From Brachionus koreanus (taxonomy: Eukaryota; Rotifera; Eurotatoria; Ploima; Brachionidae), in contig PJRA01000343.1 in NCBI GenBank assembly GCA_016987375.1, positions 321,405 to 371,871 on the forward strand: a stretch of DNA of 50,467 nt. The letters run 5' to 3'. The first letter of the stretch is position 1; each line of letters opens with the position of its first letter. Shown here piece by piece: positions 18,368 through 26,568 of the stretch. Below the pieces are notes generated by a model. It saw nothing but the letters and a program-made list of their open reading frames with translations, was not told the origin of the DNA and made no database searches. The position numbers were made by a program, and so were the translations under genes.

Positions 18368-21064
18368 TTATCTTTTAAATCGATATTTTTTCTTGTTTAA
18401 AAGCGATAAATGTGAACTTGGATTTTGGAAGATCGTTACCGTTGGTAGAGAGCTAATTCTATTTTCTTGATTGTTTAACAAATTTGATTCAAGGGCTGGA
18501 AAGTCCTCATTAAAATCAAAGGCTTTTTTCTCATTAACTTGTTTTCTACATATCTCTTCTTGTTCAGTTGGTTTAACTGTCCAAATAGGAGCTTCTGCTT
18601 TTATACTAGAATTTGTAAGCAATGGAAAATCGTTTTCATTTATAAACTGACTAGATGTTGTGTTTTTAATATAAGCTTGTTGAAAAGGTTCCGATTTCGA
18701 AACTTTAGGTTCTATAAATCTTTCATCCGGGTTTGTTTTACTTGATAATTGCTCCTTATGGTATTTTTTTTGATGTGAATCAATTTCTGTGTCAGAGAAA
18801 TACTGATTGCAGAAAGAACATTTGCTTAAGTTCATTGAAAATGTCAATAGATCATCTTGAGCACCCCATTTCGATTTTGTATTCGGTAATTGGTTTTTTG
18901 AAATGTTATGTTTTAATTTGTCTATTAATGGTGCCAAGGCAATGTACAACTCGTTTTGCTTTTCTACATTTGGTAGCAAAACTAACATTTCTTGGATTAA
19001 ATTCAAAAACTGTATGTGCAAATTTTTTTTCTCTAAATTCTTATTTTTTTTTATTGCATTTAATGAAGTTGGTAAATTGAGTAGATTTTGAGATCTTAAA
19101 AGATAATCACTAGCATTTATTAAATCATTTCTAAAATCATTTGAATAGTTTTTGAAAGTTTGAAATTCGTTGTCGCTAAAATTTTGGAATAAATGAAATA
19201 TTTTTGTTTCGATATCTTTGTTTCTTTGTTCATAATTATTTGGTTTAATAAAATTTTCCACTGATTTTCCTAAAATGTTTTCATCATCTTCTGATAATTT
19301 TATCTTTTCGCTACTTTTGTTTTCTATTTTACTTATATCTGATTTCTTTTCAATAATAGATGGAAAATCTTCGTCAAAATATATTTTTTCTTTAAGAGCA
19401 TTGTATTGTTGATTTTTGTGTGAAATTTTTGAATAATTTAAACCAAATCCATTTAAATTTTCGCTCAATATTTCAGATTGAATTTTAGATTTATCTTTCT
19501 TATTTTCTTTTGCAATCAAACTAGGAAAATCGTCTTCTGATCTTTTTAACTTTTCGCTACTTTTTTTTTCTATTTTACTTATATCTGATTTCTTTCCAAT
19601 AATAGATGGAAAATCTTCGTCAAAATATAACTTTTCTTTAAGAGCATTGTATTGTTGATTTTTGTGTGAAATTTTTGAATAATTTAAACCAAATCCATTT
19701 AAATTTTCGCTCAATATTTCAGATTGAATTTTAGATTTATCTTTCTTATTTTCTTTGGCAATCAAACTAGGAAAATCATCTTCTTGAGAAATCTCAATGC
19801 TATTATTCGATTTTATCAAATTTCTCATATTATTAGATGCGGACTCTTGTTTAAATGACGATTCAATGGAGCAATCAGCTAAACTAGATTCTAATAATTT
19901 CGATTGCTTTTCATCATTCACTCTATTCGTCTTAAGTGAATCTATTTTATCTTGATTTTTAAATTCGTAATTCTCTGAAATTTTTGATGATTGATTGGAT
20001 GACATTGGATTTTGATAATTTTTTTTGTCTTTAGGTTTTAGCGCGCTTTCTTCAGAATAATTTTTTCTTGTATTATTAGATCGTTTATACTTATCTCTTG
20101 CTGAATTCGTTAAATTAAATTCTATATTCAACTTACCAAGATTCTTTTGTTCCAATTTGGTTTTAGCATGTTTTTGCTTTTTATGCACTTGGAAATCAAG
20201 TTCAGTTCTAAAAACGACATATTCATGAGTTTCAGAGGCATTTGCAGAACAATTATCCATTTCACATAAGTAATGTTTCTCAAGAAAATGTTTCCTAAGC
20301 TGATTATAGTCTTTATAGTACTCTTCTATTCCATCTGAGTCACAAAAGTGGCAATAATAATGATCTTTGCGAAAATGACGATACAATTCATCTTTATCAA
20401 AATATCTCACATCACAATATTCACATAATGGATGTCCTTTAAACGAAAAATCATCTAAATCACCATTTCTTTTATGACTAGCCAATTCTTCACGAGTATA
20501 GTGCTTCCTTTCATATGTAAATAGTTGCAAATTTTCCAAGCAAAGATCACAATAGAATCTACGATGAACTTTTTTAACATGATTATCCAGGTCCTTAAAA
20601 GATCGAAAAGGTGGAACATTTTTTGGACAAATATCACATCTATTGGATAATATTTCATCGAACTCACTTTTTATTATATTGTTGTTTCGATCACAAAATA
20701 TTCCGGCCTCTTTATTCAAAATTGTTGCAAGATTTTCATCAGTCAATAAGTTCATATCAAAATTGAATAAGTTAATTGCTTTTTTTGTGCAGAAAACCTT
20801 TGATGAAATTGATCTACAAATTGGGCAATCAAGTTTTTCACACAATATCCTCATTTTGGCAGAGCAATTTAAGCAGACAAAATGTGAACATGCATAATAA
20901 ACGTATGTGTATAATTCATGTAAGCAGCAAACACAAGTAATCAGCTGATTATCGATTTCCTCGCTAAAAGACATAAGCTTTCTTCTGTTGTAAATTTTAT
21001 TTTTTTGTTCACTTGACACTCGTATATCAACATTATCTTGATATTGGTCAGATTCTATATTCAT
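18368..21064 (-). CDS. ZNF598: ZNF598/Hel2 family E3 ubiquitin ligase, single exon
   Basis: ZNF598 (yeast Hel2) recognises collided ribosomes and ubiquitinates small-subunit proteins to start ribosome-associated quality control. The 898-residue ORF has no intron. A RING finger near the N-terminus has the full C3HC4 set (C44, C47, C59, H61, C64, C67, C80, C83). It is followed by the family's chain of Cys/His fingers at about residues 140-310 (R-C-D-I-C-P-K-N-V; F-Y-C-D-L-C-L-E-N-L; L-C-E-Y-C-D-V-R-Y-F-D; Y-Y-C-H-F-C-D-S-D-G; Y-L-C-E-M-D-N-C). The centre is low-complexity and contains an 82-residue direct duplication. A single C2H2 finger lies near residues 747-770, and the C-terminus is basic. 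The acidic D-F-P-[S/L/A]-[L/I] motif recurs six times. Family members have similar disordered C-terminal halves. Domain order makes the call firm. Confidence 0.95.
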   Translation of the reverse strand: MNIESDQYQDNVDIRVSSEQKNKIYNRRKLMSFSEEIDNQLITCVCCLHELYTYVYYACSHFVCLNCSAKMRILCEKLDCPICRSISSKVFCTKKAINLFNFDMNLLTDENLATILNKEAGIFCDRNNNIIKSEFDEILSNRCDICPKNVPPFRSFKDLDNHVKKVHRRFYCDLCLENLQLFTYERKHYTREELASHKRNGDLDDFSFKGHPLCEYCDVRYFDKDELYRHFRKDHYYCHFCDSDGIEEYYKDYNQLRKHFLEKHYLCEMDNCSANASETHEYVVFRTELDFQVHKKQKHAKTKLEQKNLGKLNIEFNLTNSARDKYKRSNNTRKNYSEESALKPKDKKNYQNPMSSNQSSKISENYEFKNQDKIDSLKTNRVNDEKQSKLLESSLADCSIESSFKQESASNNMRNLIKSNNSIEISQEDDFPSLIAKENKKDKSKIQSEILSENLNGFGLNYSKISHKNQQYNALKEKLYFDEDFPSIIGKKSDISKIEKKSSEKLKRSEDDFPSLIAKENKKDKSKIQSEILSENLNGFGLNYSKISHKNQQYNALKEKIYFDEDFPSIIEKKSDISKIENKSSEKIKLSEDDENILGKSVENFIKPNNYEQRNKDIETKIFHLFQNFSDNEFQTFKNYSNDFRNDLINASDYLLRSQNLLNLPTSLNAIKKNKNLEKKNLHIQFLNLIQEMLVLLPNVEKQNELYIALAPLIDKLKHNISKNQLPNTKSKWGAQDDLLTFSMNLSKCSFCNQYFSDTEIDSHQKKYHKEQLSSKTNPDERFIEPKVSKSEPFQQAYIKNTTSSQFINENDFPLLTNSSIKAEAPIWTVKPTEQEEICRKQVNEKKAFDFNEDFPALESNLLNNQENRISSLPTVTIFQNPSSHLSLLNKKKYRFKR
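19292..19783 (-). repeat. in-frame tandem duplication, 2 x 246 bp, inside ZNF598
   Basis: Two adjacent 246-base units (19538-19783 encoding residues 428-509, and 19292-19537 encoding residues 510-591) are almost identical in DNA and differ at only a handful of residues (for example L/I, G/E, K/N, R/L near the unit ends). Each unit starts E-D-D-F-P-S-L-I-A-K and contains a second D-E-D-F-P-S-I-I motif. High identity implies a recent duplication or an assembly artefact; the frame is preserved. Confidence 0.95.
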
Positions 21065-21569
21065 TTTATGAGTTAGTTTAAAAAAAAATATTTCAGAATT
21101 TGAATCTAAATTTAAGCTAGATTGAAACTTTTTTAAAGTTATAATTATGAATCTGACTTCTTATAACTATCAAAAACCAAAAGAATAAATTGAAATATTT
21201 TTATACAATTAAATTTTTTATATTTTTTGGATATTAAAATTAAAATAAATACTTGTAGAAATAAGAATCATATATATCTAATTATGTTACACAATAAAAA
21301 TTTTAATTTTGAAATTAAAAAAGCGCGTTAATTTTGTCTTTTGAATCATTTATTTTTTTAAAAAATATGGATTATTCAGAGATTTGGCTATTGAAAACCA
21401 ATACTATATAAAATAAAAAAAATATTGACTAATTTTTATTTGAATAAAATGAATTAAAAATATAATTAAATCAATTGGGTATCTAACCAAAAATGCCACT
21501 TTTTCTATATTTCTCTTTTAAATTATTTATTAGTCATTTAGTCGTCAGGTATAAATAAATTTATGGCTT
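21065..21569. other. intergenic between ZNF598 start and NSMAF end
   Basis: 505 bp between two minus-strand genes, very AT-rich, with no coding signal. It should contain the ZNF598 promoter or 5' UTR and the NSMAF 3' end. Confidence 0.5.
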
Positions 21570-24500
21570 TTAAATATTATTAATGGATAAAAAGTATAAA
21601 TTTCCATCAGAATCTCCCACACTTATAATTTTTCTTTCGAAAATTTCAATAGATTCAAGACTAAAATCTGCTATTTTTAAGCTTTTTGTAGGAAAAAAGT
21701 TAACTCTTGATTTTTCTTTGTCCGATTTATCCAACTTTTTATCCTTAATTTCTGATTGCAAATCTACAAAAAATAAAAAGCCCTTTGAATCACAAGTGAT
21801 AATTGTATTATCAAGATATAAAAGCTTATTTAAATTAATTTCTTCTTCTGTTAGTTTAAATGAGAATAACTCTGTATTAGAATCAATTTTAAAAATTTTT
21901 ATATAACCAAAAGATGTACAAAAGGCAACAGAGTCGATTGAATCTACTTTTGAATTTAATAATTTGCAATCGTTAATTTTACCATAAGCATTTAAATCTG
22001 AATGAATAACATTTATCAAAGAATAAAAAGTGCTGATCTCAATTTCAGAATCTACATTAATCTTTGTTGAAAATTTGGAATAAGACTTGTTGTTTGATGA
22101 TGGAGAAAGCAAATTTAATTTATACATATATAAAGTTCCATCAAAACAGATAGTGGCTAAAAAATATTCATTTATTTCAAACGTAACAATTGATGAATCG
22201 TGAGACAATTCGGTAACAAAATTTATTTTGATATTATTCATAAAATTTTCATTAAGCTGCCATATTTTGATGGTTGAATCCCATGAACTGGTCAGTAAAA
22301 AAAATTTTGAAGATAATGTCTGAATTATTCGAATTTTGCTAATTGCGTCATCATGAGCATTTTCGTAAGTGAAAATACAGCGATTATAATTCATATCATA
22401 GATGTAAAAGGAATTATTCCAACATGAAAAGAATAACAGGCATGAAAAAAATGATGTATCATTATCTATCATTTGAATAATGTCAACAGAGGACATGCTG
22501 AAATTGGTTTCATTGTGAGATCTAAAAATAGATCTATCTTCCAACGAAAAAATCTTTATCCAGTTATCATTAGAAACTGAACATAAAAGAGGAAGTTTTT
22601 CATTTTGTTCAATGAAAATGAAGTCATTTATTTGAGATCTATGAATTTTTGTCTTAAATCTAAATTTTATCATATCAAAATTCAAATGAAAAATCTCATT
22701 GTTGGCTTTAATATTATTTTCATTTATTAATTTTTTTTCGTTTTTATATTCGTTTAGTGGTAAAATTTCACTTTCATTAAATAGCATTTTTGATTTAGGC
22801 AGATGACCTTGTTTAAAAAGCTGAGTTGGTATTTGGCCAAACTCTTGAATTTGTAATTCCAAGCTCTTTTTTTCAGAAAAGCTTTTTATTTTATCTAAAT
22901 CGACAGCTCCTTCATAGCATAAATAATAGAATAAGTTATTTGCTTGTACTGCTTCATCTCCTTTCTGTTTGTAGCCCCAAATTAGATCAATCCAATTATG
23001 AAGATTAGAACTAACATAAGGACTCTCTAATGCATCGCGCATTTTTCTGACAAATTCAAATCTATTGTTATGAGCCCATTTTGGTAATACAACATCATTC
23101 ACTCTGATCCCATCTTGACGTACTCCAAGGTCTAAGTCTAAATAATTCATTAAAAAATATGGTTGAGTTTCAGTATCGTAAAATTCGGGTATTAACTCCT
23201 TTACGTCTGAATCTAAGGTCAAACAATTGCGCCATGTGTCGGCTATAGAATGAAAAAGTCTGTTGGGATTATCAAATTTTCCATTTTGAAGACATAACTG
23301 CCATTCAGGCTGCTGACGAACTAAATAAAACAAAACAAAAGCAGGAGTGGAATAGTGACTTCCATACAAAAATGGTGGCGTTCCATTTTCATTTTTGAAC
23401 TCATTAAACCTTTGTTTTAGTCGTTCTAATCTTTCCACATTTAAAGCGCCAATCGGTTTAGAAAGATCTCGGTAAACTAATGGACTATCAAGATTCAATT
23501 CTTCACTGGTATAGTCGTTTAGAACCCATGGGAAAATTGGATATTGAGTTAAATCATTAAATGAACGATCCGAAATATTATTTAAATACATCAAGTATTC
23601 ATAGTTTGATATTAAACCATATCTCCATTTTTGAAGCATGTTTTCATTACTAAATTCTTCATAATTTACCAATTTATCTCTATATTTTTCAGTGAGTTGA
23701 CTGTAAAAAAGATCACGATAGTTTTCACTTTCAAAAGTCAAATATAAATGAGGCATATTTTTATCCCATGATTTAGTAATATTTCCAGAATCAAAATTTA
23801 AATATTGAATTTCAAGACCAATTTTTCGCAGATGATATCGTCGTTTAATTACGTACTTGATTTGATTTAATCGAACTTTAGTGATATTGGTTTCATTCGA
23901 TATTTCTGAATCATTTAAATTATTGAAAGGCTTATAGTAAATACACATATTTGAGAGAACTAATTTACCAGGATTACCCACCAATGGATTAATTCTAGTT
24001 ACATTATATTCGAATTGAATATGTTCTTTCATGACATCTTCAAGTTGATGCAAATCAAATTTAAATTGATTTCGATTCAAACATGAATTTAAAATCAATT
24101 CAATCATAATTTCCTCTTGTTCATAATCGAGAGTCGAAGCTCGATGTAATTGGAGTAAAAGATCAAGAGACTCAAAACAATCTGTAAAAATAAATTCGAA
24201 AAATTGCAACTCACTTTCGTTTTTTCTTTTTCTAATTTTATAAGGCTCGATTTTGTTATTTGATTTAAAACTGGAAGTTTGCTTGATATCAACTGCAAAG
24301 CATTTATTCTTTCGAAAGTTATTATCTGAAAAATTCGTTTCCTCGAAAGACGATTCTTTATTATCGTGAAAAGTTAGTATCTTATTAATAAATTTGTAGC
24401 TAAATTTAATGAGGGGATAATTGAAATCTAGTGGCTCAAACAAAAACGATTTTGAGCATATTTTAAGATTGCCTTTAATTAAATTTTTTTGTTTAAAAGA

Positions 24501-24647
24501 TTCAAATGGTGATTCAAACTGATAATAATAAACCAAAAAATCTTGGAAATAGATTTCTCCTGGTTCGAGTAAAATTAGTGAAAATCTACTTGTTAAACTT
24601 TTATTTTTAGAAATTGCTAAATCTGCTTCACTTTTTATAAAATCCAT
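21570..24647 (-). CDS. NSMAF: NSMAF/FAN (neutral sphingomyelinase activation factor), single exon
   Basis: FAN is a BEACH-WD40 adaptor that couples the TNF receptor to neutral sphingomyelinase. The 1025-residue ORF (vertebrate proteins about 920) is intronless. The start M-D-F-I-K matches the family's M-x-F-I opening and is followed by S-R-F-S-L-I-L-L-E-P-G-E-I-Y-F and L-K-I-C-S-K-S-F-L-F-E-P. A PH/GRAM-like region (to about residue 300) includes N-P-L-V-G-N-P-G. The BEACH domain (about 320-600) has D-R-S-F-N-D-L-T-Q-Y-P-I-F-P-W, F/Y-R-D-L-S-K-P-I-G-A-L-N, F-L-Y-G-S-H-Y-S-T-P, E-L-I-P-E-F-Y and D-L-I-W-G-Y-K-Q-K-G. The WD40 region (about 640-1025) is divergent but keeps S-S-W-D-S-T-I-K-I-W. 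Its first 20 bases overlap the end of the upstream CEBPZOS-like reading frame on the same strand. Confidence 0.95.
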   Translation of the reverse strand: MDFIKSEADLAISKNKSLTSRFSLILLEPGEIYFQDFLVYYYQFESPFESFKQKNLIKGNLKICSKSFLFEPLDFNYPLIKFSYKFINKILTFHDNKESSFEETNFSDNNFRKNKCFAVDIKQTSSFKSNNKIEPYKIRKRKNESELQFFEFIFTDCFESLDLLLQLHRASTLDYEQEEIMIELILNSCLNRNQFKFDLHQLEDVMKEHIQFEYNVTRINPLVGNPGKLVLSNMCIYYKPFNNLNDSEISNETNITKVRLNQIKYVIKRRYHLRKIGLEIQYLNFDSGNITKSWDKNMPHLYLTFESENYRDLFYSQLTEKYRDKLVNYEEFSNENMLQKWRYGLISNYEYLMYLNNISDRSFNDLTQYPIFPWVLNDYTSEELNLDSPLVYRDLSKPIGALNVERLERLKQRFNEFKNENGTPPFLYGSHYSTPAFVLFYLVRQQPEWQLCLQNGKFDNPNRLFHSIADTWRNCLTLDSDVKELIPEFYDTETQPYFLMNYLDLDLGVRQDGIRVNDVVLPKWAHNNRFEFVRKMRDALESPYVSSNLHNWIDLIWGYKQKGDEAVQANNLFYYLCYEGAVDLDKIKSFSEKKSLELQIQEFGQIPTQLFKQGHLPKSKMLFNESEILPLNEYKNEKKLINENNIKANNEIFHLNFDMIKFRFKTKIHRSQINDFIFIEQNEKLPLLCSVSNDNWIKIFSLEDRSIFRSHNETNFSMSSVDIIQMIDNDTSFFSCLLFFSCWNNSFYIYDMNYNRCIFTYENAHDDAISKIRIIQTLSSKFFLLTSSWDSTIKIWQLNENFMNNIKINFVTELSHDSSIVTFEINEYFLATICFDGTLYMYKLNLLSPSSNNKSYSKFSTKINVDSEIEISTFYSLINVIHSDLNAYGKINDCKLLNSKVDSIDSVAFCTSFGYIKIFKIDSNTELFSFKLTEEEINLNKLLYLDNTIITCDSKGFLFFVDLQSEIKDKKLDKSDKEKSRVNFFPTKSLKIADFSLESIEIFERKIISVGDSDGNLYFLSINNI

Positions 24648-25095
24648 TTAATCTGATTTTTTTTTTCCAATCTTCAATGTCAAAATTTCTTGTTTCTTTA
24701 TTTCCAATGATTTCACCAGTTTTGTAATATCCTTAAAATTTCTAAATATTAATTTTTTACTTAATATCTTTATTTAAAAGATAAAAATTTAAAGTATTTT
24801 TTAAATTAAAAGAAAATTCATGTGACCGAAAATAAATTGAAAAAAAATTTGGTTGATTAAAAGTTAAGTTAAATTTGAACTAACCTTCTAATATTGATGG
24901 ATAATTATCTTTCATATAAAATCTAAATTCTTGAGAATCATTCATACGTTTCCATAGAATGTATGAAAAAATGAAAATTCCAAATTCTGTTAGAATAAAC
25001 AATTTAGTAAATGTAAAAGTTCTATTTTTAATCAGCATGCTATTTTTAGAGTAAACATTTTTAAAATTTTTGAAAAAAAATTTCAAAACCATCAT
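24628..25095 (-). CDS. CEBPZOS: CEBPZOS-like small mitochondrial protein, two exons
   Basis: CEBPZOS is a small animal protein (about 80 residues, single membrane helix, mitochondrial) of unknown function. Exon 1 (25095-24885) encodes a basic leader and then a hydrophobic helix followed by the family core: W-K-R-M-N-D-S-Q-E-F-R-F-Y-M, then N-Y-P-S-I-L-E. In vertebrates the equivalent is 'F.KM..SQ.FR..M....P.ILE'. Exon 2 (24731-24628) continues Y-Y-K-T-G-E-I-I-G, then D-I-E-D-W-K-K-K, matching 'YYKS.E..G....D..TW'. The 153 bp intron has GTTAGT..TTTAAG ends in phase 1. The stop depends on a run of ten A/T (24657-24666). As written, translation ends TGA at 24630-24628, 20 bases inside NSMAF. With nine, it would stop in TAA immediately before the NSMAF ATG. 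The start may be a later Met, because the first about 20 residues are not conserved. Confidence 0.82.
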
Positions 25096-25842
25096 TTATT
25101 AATTCTATTATTTAATCTAAATTAAATTTTGTATATATTATGATCAAAATTTTTAATTGCAAAAATTCTCAATTTAGCAAAAAAAATTAAAATTTTAAAC
25201 CAAATCCATATGTTAAAATTTAGAAAAAAATTAATAGAGCTAACTTTTTTAGGCGTCTACACAGTTAAATATAATGATGCCATGTATACTTGTACATGCA
25301 TTATTTTATTTAAGATGTTTCAATTGGATACCAAGAGCATTATATTTAATTCATAAAAAAAATAAATATTTTAATTTAAAGTGTGAGAGATGGAGTAATA
25401 GGACCTGGCTCGTAGACTCGTTATTTATTTCAAAATTAGTATAAATAGTTGAAGAATAATCATAGTTGAAAATTAGAAATAAAATTTCTTTTGAAATATT
25501 TTATATTTCTGTAGATTTAATTTTATTCGATTTCATTAATCTAAACTGAAAGCAGCTTTCAGTATCGATTTAAGATTTTTAATTTTAGGTTTAAGCAATT
25601 AATTAAGATACTTTTTAATCATTCATTGAATAAAATCAATAAAAATCCAATTCCAAAATAATCAGCTTAACTAATGAATCATAATTTATGAAAAACTAAA
25701 CAAAATTAATTTGAAATATTCATTCTAATTTTCATAATGGTATTTATTCATTTTTGATTGTAGAAGACTCCACCCAACATTCATAATTTTATTAATTAGT
25801 TATTTTACTCTTTAGATATTTATAAATTATCTCAAAATTATA
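25096..25842. promoter_or_regulatory. shared upstream region of divergent CEBPZOS and INTS12 genes
   Basis: About 750 bp separate the 5' ends of a minus-strand and a plus-strand gene, so it should carry both promoters. No TATA-like or other specific element can be singled out in such AT-rich DNA. A small plus-strand ORF lies at 25274-25444. Confidence 0.4.
25274..25444 (+). CDS. possible small ORF, 56 residues, unrecognised
   Basis: ATGATG at 25274 opens a 56-residue frame. The product is hydrophobic at the N-terminus (M-M-P-C-I-L-V-H-A-L-F-Y-L-R), then basic, with three tryptophans and two more cysteines (C-E-R-W-S-N-R-T-W-L-V-D-S). Such composition is not what random 80% A+T sequence gives. 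A pyrimidine run ending TTTTTTTAG lies about 25 bases upstream. I cannot name a family; it could be a small membrane protein, an exon, or chance. Confidence 0.25.
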   Translation: MMPCILVHALFYLRCFNWIPRALYLIHKKNKYFNLKCERWSNRTWLVDSLFISKLV

Positions 25843-26568
25843 ATGGAATCATATGATCAAATAGTTAAAAAATTAATCAAAATTATTCAATTAAAGAGTG
25901 ATGATAACGTTAAACAATTAGAAGAATTATGGGAATCTTTTGAGAAAACATGCCAAAATGAATTAAAAAGGCCTTTTAACATTGGTTCAACCGCAAACAC
26001 TAATGAATCAGAAAACCCAGCTAAAAGGCTCAAACAAACAATCAATACTACAGATATATCAACGTATAAATCTAGATCTATAAATAACATAGAAAAAAAT
26101 TCATCTTGTTCTCTCTCAACTGCTAGTTCAAATTCAGAAAAATCTCCTGATTCAAATGATGCATTTGATGATGAAATGTTAGAATTAGATTTTAATTGTT
26201 TCGTTTGTAAAAAAATGAATCAAGATAAAAATAACAAACTTATAGAATGTAATCGTTGTTCTAAATTATATCATCAAAAATGTCATTTTCCAGTTATTGA
26301 AGAGAAAAAAAATTCTTTGAAATATAATGAAGAAAATAAAATGAATTGGTTTATTGAAAAATGTCAATCATGCTCAATGATAACATCTGAAGAAGATGAA
26401 AAAACTAGAATGAGTCCAAATAACAAAGATCATGAAAAGGTGAACAAAATTTGTAACAATAAATCAGTTCGTTCTGATTATAAAAAAAATTCAAAAGCTT
26501 CTGAAAATTCATTACAAGAAAATCAAAGAAACATTTTGAATCTTCAGTCCATCAGTGTAAAAAAATGA
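25843..26568 (+). CDS. INTS12: Integrator complex subunit 12 (PHD finger), end possibly frameshifted
   Basis: INTS12 is the PHD-finger subunit of the Integrator complex, which cleaves nascent snRNAs and attenuates transcription. The 241-residue ORF has an N-terminal conserved short helix region, a basic/Ser-rich linker with P-A-K-R-L-K, and then a PHD finger at about residues 120-180. The finger has C-F-V-C-K-K-M, N-K-L-I-E-C-N-R-C, L-Y-H-Q-K-C-H and W-F-I-E-K-C-Q-S-C, in the same order and spacing as vertebrate INTS12 ('QLVEC..C..LYH..CH'). The ORF stops after a seven-A run at 26561-26567. The overlapping frame continues M-K-E-N-L-L-K-S-L-A-K-N-Q-A-K-R-K-E-K to a stop near 26636, resembling the Lys-rich conserved C-terminus of INTS12. 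One missing base in the run, or ordinary divergence, would explain it. Other small PHD proteins are less likely. Confidence 0.82.
   Translation: MESYDQIVKKLIKIIQLKSDDNVKQLEELWESFEKTCQNELKRPFNIGSTANTNESENPAKRLKQTINTTDISTYKSRSINNIEKNSSCSLSTASSNSEKSPDSNDAFDDEMLELDFNCFVCKKMNQDKNNKLIECNRCSKLYHQKCHFPVIEEKKNSLKYNEENKMNWFIEKCQSCSMITSEEDEKTRMSPNNKDHEKVNKICNNKSVRSDYKKNSKASENSLQENQRNILNLQSISVKK

Noticed and set aside
18539..20897. Several plus-strand ORFs of 60-115 codons
   Set aside because: They are all antisense shadows of the ZNF598 coding region.
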